Positions 47,311 through 57,231 of a stretch of 64,000 bases of DNA are shown here, one piece after another (the first letter of the stretch is position 1; each line of letters opens with the position of its first letter). Origin of the DNA: Pseudomonas sp. R37(2017) (GTDB lineage Bacteria; Pseudomonadota; Gammaproteobacteria; Pseudomonadales; Pseudomonadaceae). Location of the stretch: positions 186,001-250,000 of the forward strand of contig NZ_NEHO01000003.1 of NCBI RefSeq assembly GCF_002113375.1. The letters run 5' to 3'. Both the position numbers and the translations under genes were made by a program. The notes below the pieces were generated by a model, which was not told the origin of the DNA, did not search any database, and saw only the letters and a list, made by a program, of their open reading frames with translations.

Positions 47311-48162
47311 TCAAGAAGTTCTGGGTTTGCCGTCAATGGCTGGTGTTTCATCCTTCGCAGCAGTTACGGCGCCAGTCAGATGACGGGCAATCAGCCCGCG
47401 ATAGGCAGCGGCGCCGAGGCAGGCACCGACAATCGGTGCAAAAACAGGAATCAGGAAGTACGGAATATCGCGTCCGCCAGTGAAGGAAATTTCACCCCAG
47501 CCAGCGAAGAAAGTCATCAGTTTAGGGCCGAAGTCCCGCGCCGGGTTCATGGCGAAGCCGGTCAGCGGTCCCATCGAACTGCCGATCACCGCAATCAGCA
47601 GGCCGATCAGCAGCGGTGCCAGCGGGCCTTTTGGCAGGCCGTTGTTGTCGTCGGTCAAGGACATGATCACGCCCATCAGGATGGCCGTGATGATGACTTC
47701 GACCAGAAAGGCCTGAGCGGTGGTCAGCACGGGATTAGGGAAGGTGGAAAACACCGAAGCCAATTCAAGGCTGGCCTGGGTACCGCGAACCATGTGATGC
47801 GTTTGTTCGAATTCGAAGAACAGATTGCTGTAGAGCGTGTAAACCAACATCGCGCCACAGAACGCCCCGGCCACTTGGGCGAGTACGTAGAAAGGCAGTT
47901 TGCGCTTTTCGAAATCCGTAAAAATGCTCAGTGCAATGCTGACGGCAGGGTTCAGGTGCGCCCCGGAAACCCCGGCGGTGAGGTAGATCGCCATGCTGAC
48001 GCCGACGCCCCAGATAATGCTGATTTCCCACAAGCCAAAACTGGCACCCGCGACTTTGAGCGCGGCAACGCAACCCGTACCAAAAAAGATCAGCAGCGCC
48101 GTACCCAGAAACTCGGCCATGCATTGGCTCGAGAGCGACGGTTGTTGTAAAGCGGATGTCAT
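47311..48162 (-). CDS. glpF: Glycerol uptake facilitator (aquaglyceroporin)
   Basis: 283 residues with six membrane helices. The two half-helix pore motifs are GAHLNPAVSIA and GFAMNPARDFGP (Asp after the second NPAR is the glycerol-channel form). It lets glycerol diffuse across the inner membrane. GAGG lies 5 bases before the ATG at 48162; an in-frame ATG 39 bases earlier has no ribosome site. It heads glpF-glpK and has an operator-like site upstream. Confidence 0.97.
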   Translation of the reverse strand: MTSALQQPSLSSQCMAEFLGTALLIFFGTGCVAALKVAGASFGLWEISIIWGVGVSMAIYLTAGVSGAHLNPAVSIALSIFTDFEKRKLPFYVLAQVAGAFCGAMLVYTLYSNLFFEFEQTHHMVRGTQASLELASVFSTFPNPVLTTAQAFLVEVIITAILMGVIMSLTDDNNGLPKGPLAPLLIGLLIAVIGSSMGPLTGFAMNPARDFGPKLMTFFAGWGEISFTGGRDIPYFLIPVFAPIVGACLGAAAYRGLIARHLTGAVTAAKDETPAIDGKPRTS

Positions 48163-48280
48163 TGAAACCTCATTTTTCTTGTTGTCTGGCGCTTGTCCCA
48201 TCGTGGTCGAAGCGCGGTTTTCGCCGAGGCAGGATTCTCATCCTGATCGCGGTTTACTGCTGGGTGCTGCGGTAGGATGT

Positions 48281-48306
48281 TTCGTACAGTTTCATAAACG
48301 AAAAAA
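48281..48306. promoter_or_regulatory. Candidate GlpR operator upstream of glpF
   Basis: TTCGTACA-GT-TTCAT-AA-ACGAAAAAA shares its three elements in the same order with the site before glpD. It lies about 120-145 bases before the glpF start. The rest of the 48163-48510 gap holds no gene. Confidence 0.6.
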
Positions 48307-48510
48307 TATAGACAAGAAACACTGCTGTCAAAGGTCGAAAGTGAACCGTCGGTCATAAAGAAACTATTCGTCGCATGAATGAACGAGTCATTGAATGATG
48401 GAAAAGCCGGGCTGTGGCGTTATGGATGTGCTGCCCTGGAGCCTTTTAACGATCAGATGTCCTAGAATCCGGCGCAGTGTTTTTCTTCTGCCGCCCAGTC
48501 TGGAGCTGTC

Positions 48511-48981
48511 ATGACCCCCGCATTGGATTTGTTGAAAAAGGTTCGGGCCGAACATCGCGTACACAGTTACGAACATGACCCGAAGGCCGCTTCCTATGGT
48601 CTGGAAGCTGCGGAAAAACTCGGGCTCGACCCGGCGCAGGTGTTCAAGACCTTGCTGGCAGCCAGCGAAAAAGGCGAGTTGCTGGTGGCCGTGGTGCCGG
48701 TTGTCGGTAGTCTGGACTTGAAAGGGCTGGCCCATGCCGCTGGCGTGAAAAAGGTCGAAATGGCCGATCCGGCAGCGGCGCAGCGTTCCACTGGCTATCT
48801 GTTGGGCGGCATCAGTCCGCTGGGGCAGAAAAAGCGTTTGCGTACTTTCATCGATAATTCAGCCCAGCCCTTCGCCAGCATTTTTGTCAGTGCGGGTCGA
48901 CGCGGGCTGGAAGTCGAACTGGCACCGGCCGTGCTGGCCGAGCACACCCAGGCGAAGTTTGCCGATATCGGTCGTGCTTGA
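48511..48981 (+). CDS. ybaK: Cys-tRNA(Pro)/Cys-tRNA(Cys) deacylase YbaK
   Basis: 156 residues, the normal size. Family marks: [23 protein letters not shown], the [24 protein letters not shown] stretch containing the catalytic Lys (in FKTLL), and [15 protein letters not shown]. It hydrolyses misacylated Cys-tRNA(Pro). GGAG lies upstream of the ATG. Stands before the phzF-like gene on the same strand, 100 bases apart. Confidence 0.93.
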   Translation: MTPALDLLKKVRAEHRVHSYEHDPKAASYGLEAAEKLGLDPAQVFKTLLAASEKGELLVAVVPVVGSLDLKGLAHAAGVKKVEMADPAAAQRSTGYLLGGISPLGQKKRLRTFIDNSAQPFASIFVSAGRRGLEVELAPAVLAEHTQAKFADIGRA

Positions 48982-49082
48982 AGAACCCGCGTTGCGCTGT
49001 ATGGTGAAAATCAGCCTGCTCTGTCACTGGTGCCGGTTCGGCCGGCGCGGCATGCTCGACGGTCTGACAAAGGGAGAAGGTT

Positions 49083-49865
49083 ATGCAGCTTGAGTTTCAT
49101 CAGGTCGACGCGTTCAGCAATCAGCCATTCAGTGGCAACCCGGCGATGGTCTATCGGCTCGATGCCTGGCTCGCCGATGAATTGATGCAGAAGATTGCCG
49201 CAGAGCACAACCTCGCCGAAACGGCGTTTGTCGTGCGTGAAGGGCAGGGCTGGCACATCCGCTGGTTTACGCCGACCACCGAAGTGCCATTGTGCGGGCA
49301 CGCGACGCTGGCCAGTGCCTATGTGTTGTTTGAGGTCTATAAAGAACCCGTCGAGCGACTGGATTTCACCTGTAGATCCGGCCCGTTGAGCGTGACCCGT
49401 GAAGATGGGCGCCTGTGGCTGGATTTCCCGTCGATCATCCCCTCGGAGATCGGCGTGACCCTGGATGTCGAGCGTGCCCTCGGCGTCGAGGCTGTCGATG
49501 TGCTGGGCTCGAATGAGTTGTTCGTGGTGCTGGAGTCTGAGCAGGCAGTGCTCGACTGCAAGCCGGACATGGTGGCGCTGGCGAATTTGCCATGGTTGGG
49601 CGCCATCGTCACTGCACGAGGTGACCAGCACGATTTCGTGTCCCGCTATTTCGCCCCGGCGATCGGCATCAACGAAGACCCGGTGACCGGATCGACCCAT
49701 TGCCTTCTGATTCCATACTGGTCGGAGCGTTTGGGCAAATCGAGCCTGACGGCCTGTCAGCGCTCGGCGCGGGGCGGTGAGTTGTTCTGCAGGCTGGAAG
49801 GCGATCGGGTGAAGATCGGTGGGGATGCGACGCTCGTAGCAAGCGGAACGCTGATGCTGGGCTGA
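49083..49865 (+). CDS. PhzF-family isomerase/epimerase-like protein
   Basis: 260 residues with the PhzF double-barrel. The opening QLEFHQVDAFSNQPFSGNPAMV is typical, and the catalytic Glu lies in EHNLAETAFVV (about residue 44). Further landmarks are FTPTTEVPLCGHATLA and GINEDPVTGSTHC. It is not part of a phenazine cluster, so it belongs to the many PhzF-like proteins with unknown substrate. AAGGGAGAAGG lies just before the ATG. Confidence 0.92.
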   Translation: MQLEFHQVDAFSNQPFSGNPAMVYRLDAWLADELMQKIAAEHNLAETAFVVREGQGWHIRWFTPTTEVPLCGHATLASAYVLFEVYKEPVERLDFTCRSGPLSVTREDGRLWLDFPSIIPSEIGVTLDVERALGVEAVDVLGSNELFVVLESEQAVLDCKPDMVALANLPWLGAIVTARGDQHDFVSRYFAPAIGINEDPVTGSTHCLLIPYWSERLGKSSLTACQRSARGGELFCRLEGDRVKIGGDATLVASGTLMLG

Positions 49866-49876
49866 TCCAAAACCTC

Positions 49877-49990
49877 TGTAGGAGCGGGTGCCCGCTTGCG
49901 GCACGCTCGCGATGGAGGCACAGGCACCGCGGGGTGTCAGGCAGCCAGTGTCATCGTTAACGTCCATCGCGAGCTTGCTCGCTCCTACAG
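49877..49990. repeat. REPIN between phzF-like gene and ABC ATPase
   Basis: TGTAGGAGCGGGTGCCCGCTTGCGGCACGCTCGCGATGG at the left (with an inserted hairpin GGGTGCCCGC) faces CCATCGCGAGCTTGCTCGCTCCTACA at the right. The spacer has the common GGGGTGTCAGGCAGCC element. Confidence 0.9.
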
Positions 49991-50000
49991 GGGGTGGTGT

Positions 50001-51106
50001 TTAGTTGGCTGTGCTGTAGCGCCGGACACCTGATTCAACAACGGGAATCTGCGCCGCCATGCTGCCTGACGCCTGGAACAACACCAGGTGTTCGGCTGCG
50101 ACACGAATACCTACATCCGTCCCGACCTGGCGATCGACATGGCTCGGGAAGATCGATTCCAGCTGTGCGCCTGTCGGCAGTTGCAAGCGATACAGGGTCG
50201 ACGCCCCCAGGAATGTCTTGCCAGCGATTCGCGCCTTCAATGCGCTGTCCGGTGCATAGACGATATCGTCCGGGCGCAGCAGCACATCCACCGCGCCACC
50301 TACCGGCCAGGTGTAGGCCCGGTTGCCGCGCAACTCACCCAGTTCGGTTTGCACCGACTCGGGGCTGCTCAACTGACCGCGAATGAAATAGCCCTGGCCG
50401 ATGAAGCTGGCCACAAAGGGTGTCAGCGGTTCGTGATACAGGTTGTAGGGCGTATCCCACTGTTCCAGTCGACCTTCCTTGAACACGCCAACGTGGTCGC
50501 TGACCGCGAAGGCTTCTTCCTGGTCGTGAGTCACCAGAATCGCGCTGGTGCCACGGGCCTTGAGGATGTCGCGTACTTCGTGGCTGAGCTTGCGGCGCAA
50601 TTCGCCATCGAGGTTGGAGAACGGTTCGTCGAGCAAAAGCAGTTGCGGTTCCGGCGCCAGGGCGCGGGCCAGGGCGACACGTTGCTGTTGCCCGCCGGAA
50701 AGCTCATGGGGGAAGCGTTTGCCGAGGTTCTTCAGGTTGACCAGTTCCAGCATTTCTTCGGTAACGCGATCCATTTGCGGATGCTTGCGAATGCCGAAGG
50801 CGATGTTGTCTGCCACGCTCAAATGTGGAAAGAGTGCGTAGTCCTGGAACACCATGCCGATACGACGTTTTTCCGGGGCAAGGGTGAAACCGGCGCTGGA
50901 GATGGTCTCGCCAGCCAGCTGGATTTCGCCTTCATGCACCGGTTCGAAGCCGGCGATCGCCCGCAGCGTGGTGGTCTTGCCGCAGCCCGAAGAACCCAGC
51001 AGGCAACCAATGTCGCCGGCGTTCAAATGCAGGTTCAGGTTCTGCACGACGCGCTGGTCTTGATAGCCGCAAGCGAGGTTACGCAGGTTAAGCAGTAATG
51101 GCTGGC

Positions 51107-51110
<4 letters not shown>
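50001..51110 (-). CDS. ABC transporter ATP-binding protein, FbpC/PotA-like
   Basis: 369 residues. Walker A is [14 protein letters not shown] (about 39-47), the signature [20 protein letters not shown] near 137, Walker [13 protein letters not shown], and the H-loop in [10 protein letters not shown]. The last 110 residues are a TOBE-type regulatory domain ([15 protein letters not shown]). This matches iron(III)/putrescine-type importers. No permease or binding protein lies beside it; its start overlaps the argF stop (ATGA), so it is an orphan ATPase coupled to argF. Substrate unknown. Confidence 0.9.
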
Positions 51111-52030
<920 letters not shown>

Positions 52031-52132
52031 TGACTACCTTTTTGCTACAAACCGCAGATGCTCAAAGCCTTGTTTATCGGAACAACGGGCGAGACCTGCG
52101 GCGTAAGCCGCACGGGGCGACGAAATAGGGGA

Positions 52133-52170
52133 AGGCGCGATCTTATAATTAAATGTCGCGTCTTACCAAT
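52133..52170 (-). promoter_or_regulatory. argF promoter with ArgR-like half-sites
   Basis: On the minus strand TTGGTA (52169-52164) and TATAAG (52147-52142) are 16 bases apart. A TGTCGC-N8-AA half-site (52154-52169, plus strand) covers the -35 region, and a weaker one (AGGCGC-N8-AA, 52133-52148) begins 21 bases earlier. TGTCGC-N8-AA in direct repeats is the described ArgR recognition form in P. aeruginosa. Confidence 0.6.
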
Positions 52171-52499
52171 AGGGCTACAGTTTTTAGGGAGTTTCAGAGG
52201 TGCTACGGGTTCACCGAGGTAGCGCTTTGAAGCCTGATTCCTTATAGCAGCGGCTCATTTGTACACCGGCCTCTCGGGGCTTGGCAATCAAACGGGGCGG
52301 CAATGGTGTGATGGCAGTCGGTTTCTGACCTGTCATTCATCAGGGCCAGGCTCGCTGAGCACTGGCGCCGGGCGGCCATCGGCTGGCCTGATGACCCTCG
52401 ATTCACAAGATGAACGTCGCTGGCGTGGTAGCGGGCCTGGCGCCATAGTTTTGTTTCCGCGGCCAACGTTGCCCGCCCATAACAAGACAGAGACTGGCC
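52171..52499. other. Gap between argF and the molybdopterin oxidoreductase gene
   Basis: About 330 bases with no supportable gene, repeat or terminator. It presumably holds the promoter of the oxidoreductase. Confidence 0.5.
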
Positions 52500-54608
52500 A
52501 TGACCAAGACTCTCCATCACCGTGCCTGCCATTTGTGCGAAGCCATCTGTGGCCTGACCATCGAAACCTCCGAGGTCGAAGGCGGTAGCGTCCAGATCAC
52601 GTCGATCAAGGGCGACCCCCAGGACACGTTCAGTCGTGGGCACATCTGCCCAAAGGCGGTGGCGCTGCAAGACATCCAGAACGATCCGGATCGCCTGCGC
52701 CAGCCGATGCAGCGGGTGGGCAATGAATGGCGGCCTATCGAGTGGGAAGCGGCATTCGATCTGGTCGCCGAACGCCTCGCTGCAATTCAGGAGCATCACG
52801 GACAAAATGCCGTGGCGGTCTATCAAGGCAACCCGAGCGTGCACAATTACGGGCTGATGACCCACAGCAATTACTTCCTCGGCCTGCTGAAGACCCGCAA
52901 CCGTTTTTCTGCGACGTCGGTCGATCAGTTACCCCATCACCTGTCCAGCCATTTGATGTACGGCCATGGTTTGTTGCTGCCGATCCCGGACATCGATCAC
53001 ACCGATTTCATGCTGATCCTTGGCGGCAACCCGCTGGCTTCGAACGGCAGCATCATGACCGTGCCGGATGTGGAAAAGCGTTTGAAGGCGATACAGGCCC
53101 GCGGCGGCAAAGTGGTGGTGGTCGACCCGCGTCGCAGTGAAACGGCGGCCATTGCCGATCAGCATCTGTTCGTGCGTCCGGGTGGGGATGCTGCGTTGTT
53201 GTTCGGGCTGCTCAACACCTTGTTCGCAGAAGGTCTGACCCGCGACAGTCATCTGCCGGTAGACGGTCTGGAGGAAGTGCGGGAGGTTGTAGCGCCATTC
53301 ACCGCCGAAACCATGAGCCCGTTGTGCGCCGTGCCGGCCGGGCAGATCCGCCAATTGGCGAGGGACTTTGCCGCGGCACCGAGTGCTGTCTGCTATGGCC
53401 GCATGGGCGTTTCGACCCAGGCTTTCGGTACGCTGTGTCACTGGGTGGTGCAGTTGATCAACCTGGTCACCGGTAACCTTGATCGCGTGGGAGGGGCCTT
53501 GTGCACCGAGCCGGCGGTGGACCTGGTGGCGTCGACCTCGGGCGGGCATTTCAATCGGTGGCAGAGCCGGGTGTCCGGGCGCCCGGAATACGCCGGAGAA
53601 CTGCCGGTCTCGGCACTGGCCGAAGAGATGCTCACCGAAGGCGAGGGGCAGGTCCGTGCGCTGATCACCGTGGCGGGCAATCCGGTGTTGTCCACGCCCA
53701 ATGGCCGAAAGCTCGAGCAGGCACTGGAGGGGTTGGAGTTCATGGTCAGCGTCGACCTGTACATCAATGAAACCACGCGTTATGCCGACCTGATCCTGCC
53801 GTCCACGTCAGCGCTGGAAAACGACCATTACGACACCACGTTCAACCTGTTTGCGGTGCGCAACGTCAGTCGTTTCAATCGCGCCATCCTCGCCAAACCC
53901 AAAGGCGCGTTGCACGACTGGGAAATCTTCGTCGGACTGGCCAAGGCATTTGCCGCCAGGACCGGCAAAGAGTTGAAGCCCACCATTGCTCCCGCGCAAA
54001 TGATCGATCGCGGCCTGCGCATGGGGATGTACGGCGACACGTCAGCGCACAAGCTGTCGCTGGCGACGTTGTTCGATCATCCCCATGGCGTCGATCTGGG
54101 CGCGCTCAAGCCTAACCTTGCACCGCGGCTGAAGACTGCCAATCAACGCATCCAGGCCGCGCCGGCCGCGATTCTCGCTGACCTGGCGCGCTTTGCAGAC
54201 TTGAAGGCACCCGCCGCCGACGAGTTGTTGATGATTGGCCGCCGGCATGTGCGCAGCAACAACTCATGGATGCATAACTATCATCGGTTGGTGAAGGGCA
54301 AGCCACGTCATCAGTTGCTGATGCATCCGGACGATCTGGCAGTTCGCGGGCTGAGCGACGGGCAGCGCGTAAGGGTCAGTTCGCGGGTGGGTGTGATTGA
54401 AGTCGAAGTGCTTGGCAGTCTGGACATGATGAAAGGCGTGGTCAGCCTGCCACATGGCTGGGGCCATGCACGGCCCGGCGTGCAGATGTCGATTGCCAGC
54501 AGTCAGCCAGGCTCCAGCGCCAATGATCTGACCGACGAATGCCAGATTGACGAATTGTCGGGAAATGCCGCGCTCAATGGTGTTCCGGTAACCGTGGCAG
54601 CTGCTTGA
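52500..54608 (+). CDS. Molybdopterin-dependent oxidoreductase with [4Fe-4S] motif, function unknown
   Basis: 702 residues of the DMSO reductase/formate dehydrogenase superfamily. An N-terminal iron-sulfur motif is C10-x2-C13-x3-C17 with C50 (RGHICPKAVAL). Cofactor-binding landmarks are LILGGNPLASN, VVVDPRRSETAAIADQHLFVRPGGDAAL, VSVDLYINETTRYADLILPSTSALE and a C-terminal molydopterin-dinucleotide domain (NNSWMHNYHRLVKGK). No Tat signal, so cytosolic. At the usual Mo-ligand site (SVDQLPHHLSSHL, 140-152) I see no Cys or selenocysteine. No partner subunit is adjacent. Substrate unknown. Confidence 0.88.
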   Translation: MTKTLHHRACHLCEAICGLTIETSEVEGGSVQITSIKGDPQDTFSRGHICPKAVALQDIQNDPDRLRQPMQRVGNEWRPIEWEAAFDLVAERLAAIQEHHGQNAVAVYQGNPSVHNYGLMTHSNYFLGLLKTRNRFSATSVDQLPHHLSSHLMYGHGLLLPIPDIDHTDFMLILGGNPLASNGSIMTVPDVEKRLKAIQARGGKVVVVDPRRSETAAIADQHLFVRPGGDAALLFGLLNTLFAEGLTRDSHLPVDGLEEVREVVAPFTAETMSPLCAVPAGQIRQLARDFAAAPSAVCYGRMGVSTQAFGTLCHWVVQLINLVTGNLDRVGGALCTEPAVDLVASTSGGHFNRWQSRVSGRPEYAGELPVSALAEEMLTEGEGQVRALITVAGNPVLSTPNGRKLEQALEGLEFMVSVDLYINETTRYADLILPSTSALENDHYDTTFNLFAVRNVSRFNRAILAKPKGALHDWEIFVGLAKAFAARTGKELKPTIAPAQMIDRGLRMGMYGDTSAHKLSLATLFDHPHGVDLGALKPNLAPRLKTANQRIQAAPAAILADLARFADLKAPAADELLMIGRRHVRSNNSWMHNYHRLVKGKPRHQLLMHPDDLAVRGLSDGQRVRVSSRVGVIEVEVLGSLDMMKGVVSLPHGWGHARPGVQMSIASSQPGSSANDLTDECQIDELSGNAALNGVPVTVAAA

Positions 54609-54705
54609 ATCAGTCTGACGGAGAGACCGAGCAGGGCGCTCGGCTTTCCGTTACAATGCGCCACCGTGCCGACCCATGAGTCGGAAAGTTCAGCCGAGGT
54701 GCTCC

Positions 54706-55047
54706 ATGGATATCATCGAAACGATTAAAGAGCAGATTGCCAACAACACCATTCTGCTTTACATGAAAGGCTCGCCGAATGCCCCGCAGTGCGGCTTCTC
54801 CGCAAAAGCCGCGCAGGCCGTGATGGCTTGTGGCGAAAAGTTCGCGTACGTGGACATCCTGCAGAACCCGGAAATCCGCGCCAACCTGCCAAAATACGCC
54901 AACTGGCCGACCTTCCCACAACTGTGGGTTGCCGGTGAGCTGGTCGGCGGTAGCGATATCATGATTGAGATGGCTGCTGACGGTTCGCTGCAGAGCCTGA
55001 TCAAGGACGCTGCTGCAAAAGCTGCTGCTCCAAAGACCGAAGCCTGA
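54706..55047 (+). CDS. grxD: Monothiol glutaredoxin, Grx4 family
   Basis: 113 residues starting at the ATG at 54706 (GAGG upstream). The monothiol motif is CGFS (29-32) in NAPQCGFSAKAAQ, with the glutathione-binding WPTFPQLWVAGELVGGSDI. It carries Fe-S clusters between scaffold and client proteins, usually with BolA. It lies next to bfr/bfd, consistent with an iron-handling neighbourhood. Confidence 0.97.
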   Translation: MDIIETIKEQIANNTILLYMKGSPNAPQCGFSAKAAQAVMACGEKFAYVDILQNPEIRANLPKYANWPTFPQLWVAGELVGGSDIMIEMAADGSLQSLIKDAAAKAAAPKTEA

Positions 55048-55058
55048 TTACGTTTCTC

Positions 55059-55172
55059 TGTAGGAGCGAGCAGGCTCGCGATGGACGTCAACGATGACGC
55101 TGGCTGCCTGATGCCCCGAGGTGTCTGGTCCACCATCGCGAGCGTGCCGCAAGCGGGCACCCGCTCCTACAG
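55059..55172. repeat. REPIN after grxD
   Basis: TGTAGGAGCGAGCAGGCTCGCGATGG at the left and CCATCGCGAGCGTGCC...CGCTCCTACA at the right. The right arm contains the same inserted GCAAGCGGGCACCCGC hairpin as the copy at 49877, in the opposite direction, so these two are the same unit inverted. Confidence 0.9.
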
Positions 55173-55185
55173 GTACAGCGCAGGC

Positions 55186-55228
55186 AATAAAAAGCCCCGC
55201 CACTCGATAGAGGGCGGGGCTTTTTATT
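55186..55228. terminator. Bidirectional terminator between grxD and bfr
   Basis: AATAAAAAGCCCCGCC and GGCGGGGCTTTTTATT form a 16-bp stem with an 11-base loop and A/T runs on both sides. Confidence 0.93.
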
Positions 55229-55252
55229 ATGTCGAGATTAATGGCGCAGAAC

Positions 55253-55729
55253 TTACTCGTCGTCGCCCATTTGCGATTGCAGGTAGTTCTCGATACCGAT
55301 CTTGTCGATCAGGCCCAACTGGGTTTCCAGCCAGTCGATATGTTCTTCTTCGGACTCGAGAATATCTTCAAGCAGTTCACGGCTACCGAAGTCGCCAACT
55401 GTTTCGCAATGAGCGATGGCGGCTTTCAGGTCGGCGTGGCCGGTTCTTTCGATTTTCAGGTCGCACTCAAGCATTTCCTTGGTGTGCTCGCCGATCAGCA
55501 GCTTGCCCAGGTCCTGGACGTTGGGAATTCCCTCGAGGAACAGGATGCGCTTGATCAGCTTGTCCGCGTGCTTCATCTCGTCGATGGATTCGTGGTACTC
55601 GTGCTTGCCGAGTTTGTTCAGGCCCCAATCTTCATACATGCGCGCATGCAGGAAATATTGATTGATCGCGACCAGCTCATTGGCAAGGATCTTGTTGAGA
55701 TGCTGGATGACTGTAATGTCGCCTTTCAT
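55253..55729 (-). CDS. bfr: Bacterioferritin
   Basis: 158 residues, the four-helix ferritin fold. All expected ligands are present: E18, E51, H54, E94, E127, H130 for the di-iron site and M52 for haem. It stores iron as a 24-mer and has ferroxidase activity; length and the neighbouring bfd suggest the BfrB type of P. aeruginosa. AGGA lies 7 bases before the ATG at 55729. bfd lies upstream on the same strand behind its own terminator. Confidence 0.97.
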   Translation of the reverse strand: MKGDITVIQHLNKILANELVAINQYFLHARMYEDWGLNKLGKHEYHESIDEMKHADKLIKRILFLEGIPNVQDLGKLLIGEHTKEMLECDLKIERTGHADLKAAIAHCETVGDFGSRELLEDILESEEEHIDWLETQLGLIDKIGIENYLQSQMGDDE

Positions 55730-55886
55730 GATGGGGTCCTGCCCTGTGCTAGCTGTCAATACAACAGAGTTTGAGCCGCGTAATTGTTAGTGTCAAACCT
55801 AAGTTATTGAAACTTATATGAAAATTAATCGGAATAAGAATGTTTGTGTTCCGCGTCTAGAGCATAACCAGTTGATTTTCAGACAT

Positions 55887-55912
55887 AAAAAAACCGGACA
55901 TATGTCCGGTTC
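55887..55912 (-). terminator. Terminator after bfd
   Basis: Read on the minus strand, GAACCGGACATATGTCCGGTTTTTTT is a perfect palindromic stem with a T-run, 16 bases after the bfd stop. Confidence 0.92.
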
Positions 55913-55927
55913 TTTGAAATTCGAAAT

Positions 55928-56146
55928 TCAAGCGGCTGTAAATTCTGCTGGATATGGAATTGCAGCCTGGGCCGTTTGCAATTTGGTCAGGGTCTCGCGG
56001 ACCACTTCCTTGGCGAGGCAGGCACATTTGCCGCATTGGCTGGCAACGCCGGTGGCCACACGGACTTCCTTGTAGCTGCAGCATCCTTCATAGATCGCAT
56101 CGCGGATTTGACCGTCGGTGACGCCAGTGCAGAGGCAAACATACAT
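55928..56146 (-). CDS. bfd: Bacterioferritin-associated ferredoxin
   Basis: 72 residues with the [2Fe-2S] ligands C4, C6, C38 and C41 (MYVCLCTG, SQCGKCA). It docks on bacterioferritin and reduces the haem so that stored iron is released. Low-iron induction is the rule in this family, and a Fur-box-like site lies about 50 bases before the start. Confidence 0.97.
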   Translation of the reverse strand: MYVCLCTGVTDGQIRDAIYEGCCSYKEVRVATGVASQCGKCACLAKEVVRETLTKLQTAQAAIPYPAEFTAA

Positions 56147-56195
56147 AAGGAAGGACCGTCGCTGATTTTGACTCGATTGCGATGGATCTTAATGT

Positions 56196-56214
56196 TAACG
56201 AGAATGATTGTCAA
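56196..56214 (-). promoter_or_regulatory. Fur-box-like site upstream of bfd
   Basis: TAACGAGAATGATTGTCAA resembles the Fur consensus GATAATGATAATCATTATC, especially its GAGAATGATT part. Position (50-68 bases before bfd) suits repression of bfd by Fur-Fe. The rest of the 56147-56457 gap shows no gene and must also contain the promoter of the rightward peroxiredoxin gene. Confidence 0.65.
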
Positions 56215-56457
56215 AGTGGTTTCAGAGCACTTTTCGTCATAAGTGCGGATGGCTGACGAACGGTCTGCCTGGCAAGTCGGTGATGCAAAACCGTCGTGGA
56301 TTTCATCGTTCAGGGAAAAAAACAGCTAAGCCAGCTCAAACACGCGGTGTATGATGTTCGGTCTTTGCGACCGGGGATCGTGTCACAGGGCTGTCGCCTC
56401 AGGGTGGCAGGCTGATGCGAACCCTGTCATTCACGCTATTACACCAGGAGATATCCA

Positions 56458-57060
56458 ATGAGCGTACTCGTAGGCAAACAAGCCCCTGACTTCACCGTAC
56501 CGGCCGTACTCGGCAATGGCGAGATCGTTGACAGCTTCACCCTGTCTTCGGCGATCAAAGGCAAATACGGCCTGGTGTTCTTCTACCCACTGGACTTCAC
56601 CTTCGTTTGCCCGTCCGAGCTGATCGCTCTGGACAACCGCATGTCCGAGTTCAAGGCACGCAACGTTGAAGTGGTCGCCGTGTCGATCGACTCGCACTTC
56701 ACCCACAACGCCTGGCGCAACACCCCGGTCAACAATGGTGGTATCGGCGAAGTTCGTTACACCATGGCTGCCGACATCAAGCAGGAAATCATGAAGGCCT
56801 ACGACGTTCAGTCCGCTGACGGTGTGGCTTTCCGTGGCGCGTTCCTGATCGACGACAAAGGTGTTGTCCGCTCGCAGATCATCAACGACCTGCCGCTGGG
56901 TCGTAACATGGAAGAGCTGCTGCGTCTGGTCGACGCTCTGCAATTCCACGAAGAGCACGGCGAAGTTTGCCCTGCCAACTGGAAGAAAGGCGACAAAGGC
57001 ATGAACGCTTCGCCTGAAGGCGTTGCGGCTTACCTGACCGAGCACGCTGCCGCTCTGTAA
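56458..57060 (+). CDS. Typical 2-Cys peroxiredoxin
   Basis: 200 residues. Peroxidatic Cys is C51 (PLDFTFVCPSELIAL), resolving Cys is C171 (GEVCPANW). The GGIG motif linked to overoxidation sensitivity is present (94-97) but the C-terminal YF motif is not (the protein ends EHAAAL). It reduces H2O2 and organic peroxides in the cytoplasm. It follows bfd/bfr as in P. aeruginosa. No ahpF reductase is next to it. Strong ribosome site CAGGAG and a terminator directly after. Confidence 0.95.
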   Translation: MSVLVGKQAPDFTVPAVLGNGEIVDSFTLSSAIKGKYGLVFFYPLDFTFVCPSELIALDNRMSEFKARNVEVVAVSIDSHFTHNAWRNTPVNNGGIGEVRYTMAADIKQEIMKAYDVQSADGVAFRGAFLIDDKGVVRSQIINDLPLGRNMEELLRLVDALQFHEEHGEVCPANWKKGDKGMNASPEGVAAYLTEHAAAL

Positions 57061-57090
57061 GGCGCACGCTCCGGCTGTAAAAGCAGGTAC

Positions 57091-57121
57091 AAAAAAACCG
57101 GCCTTCGCGGCCGGTTTTTTT
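57091..57121 (+). terminator. Terminator after the peroxiredoxin gene
   Basis: AAAAAAACCGGCC / GGCCGGTTTTTTT, a perfect 13-bp stem with a 5-base loop, 30 bases after the stop. Confidence 0.94.
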
Positions 57122-57140
57122 ATGCGTTGGATTCTGACCC

Positions 57141-57224
57141 TGTAGGAGCGAGCATGCTCGCGATGCGGGGTGTCAGGCTCCCTGCGTTATCGCTGACGAC
57201 CATCGAGCGTGCTCGTTCCTGCAG
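57141..57224. repeat. REPIN, partly decayed, before rnt
   Basis: TGTAGGAGCGAGCATGCTCGCGATG on the left and CCATCGAGCGTGCTCGTTCCTGCA on the right, the latter with small deletions and changes. Spacer holds GGGGTGTCAGGC. Confidence 0.85.
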
Positions 57225-57231
57225 AAAATCA

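Noticed and set aside
49083..49865. Part of a phenazine synthesis cluster
   Set aside because: No other phz genes are near; PhzF-like proteins are common outside phenazine loci.
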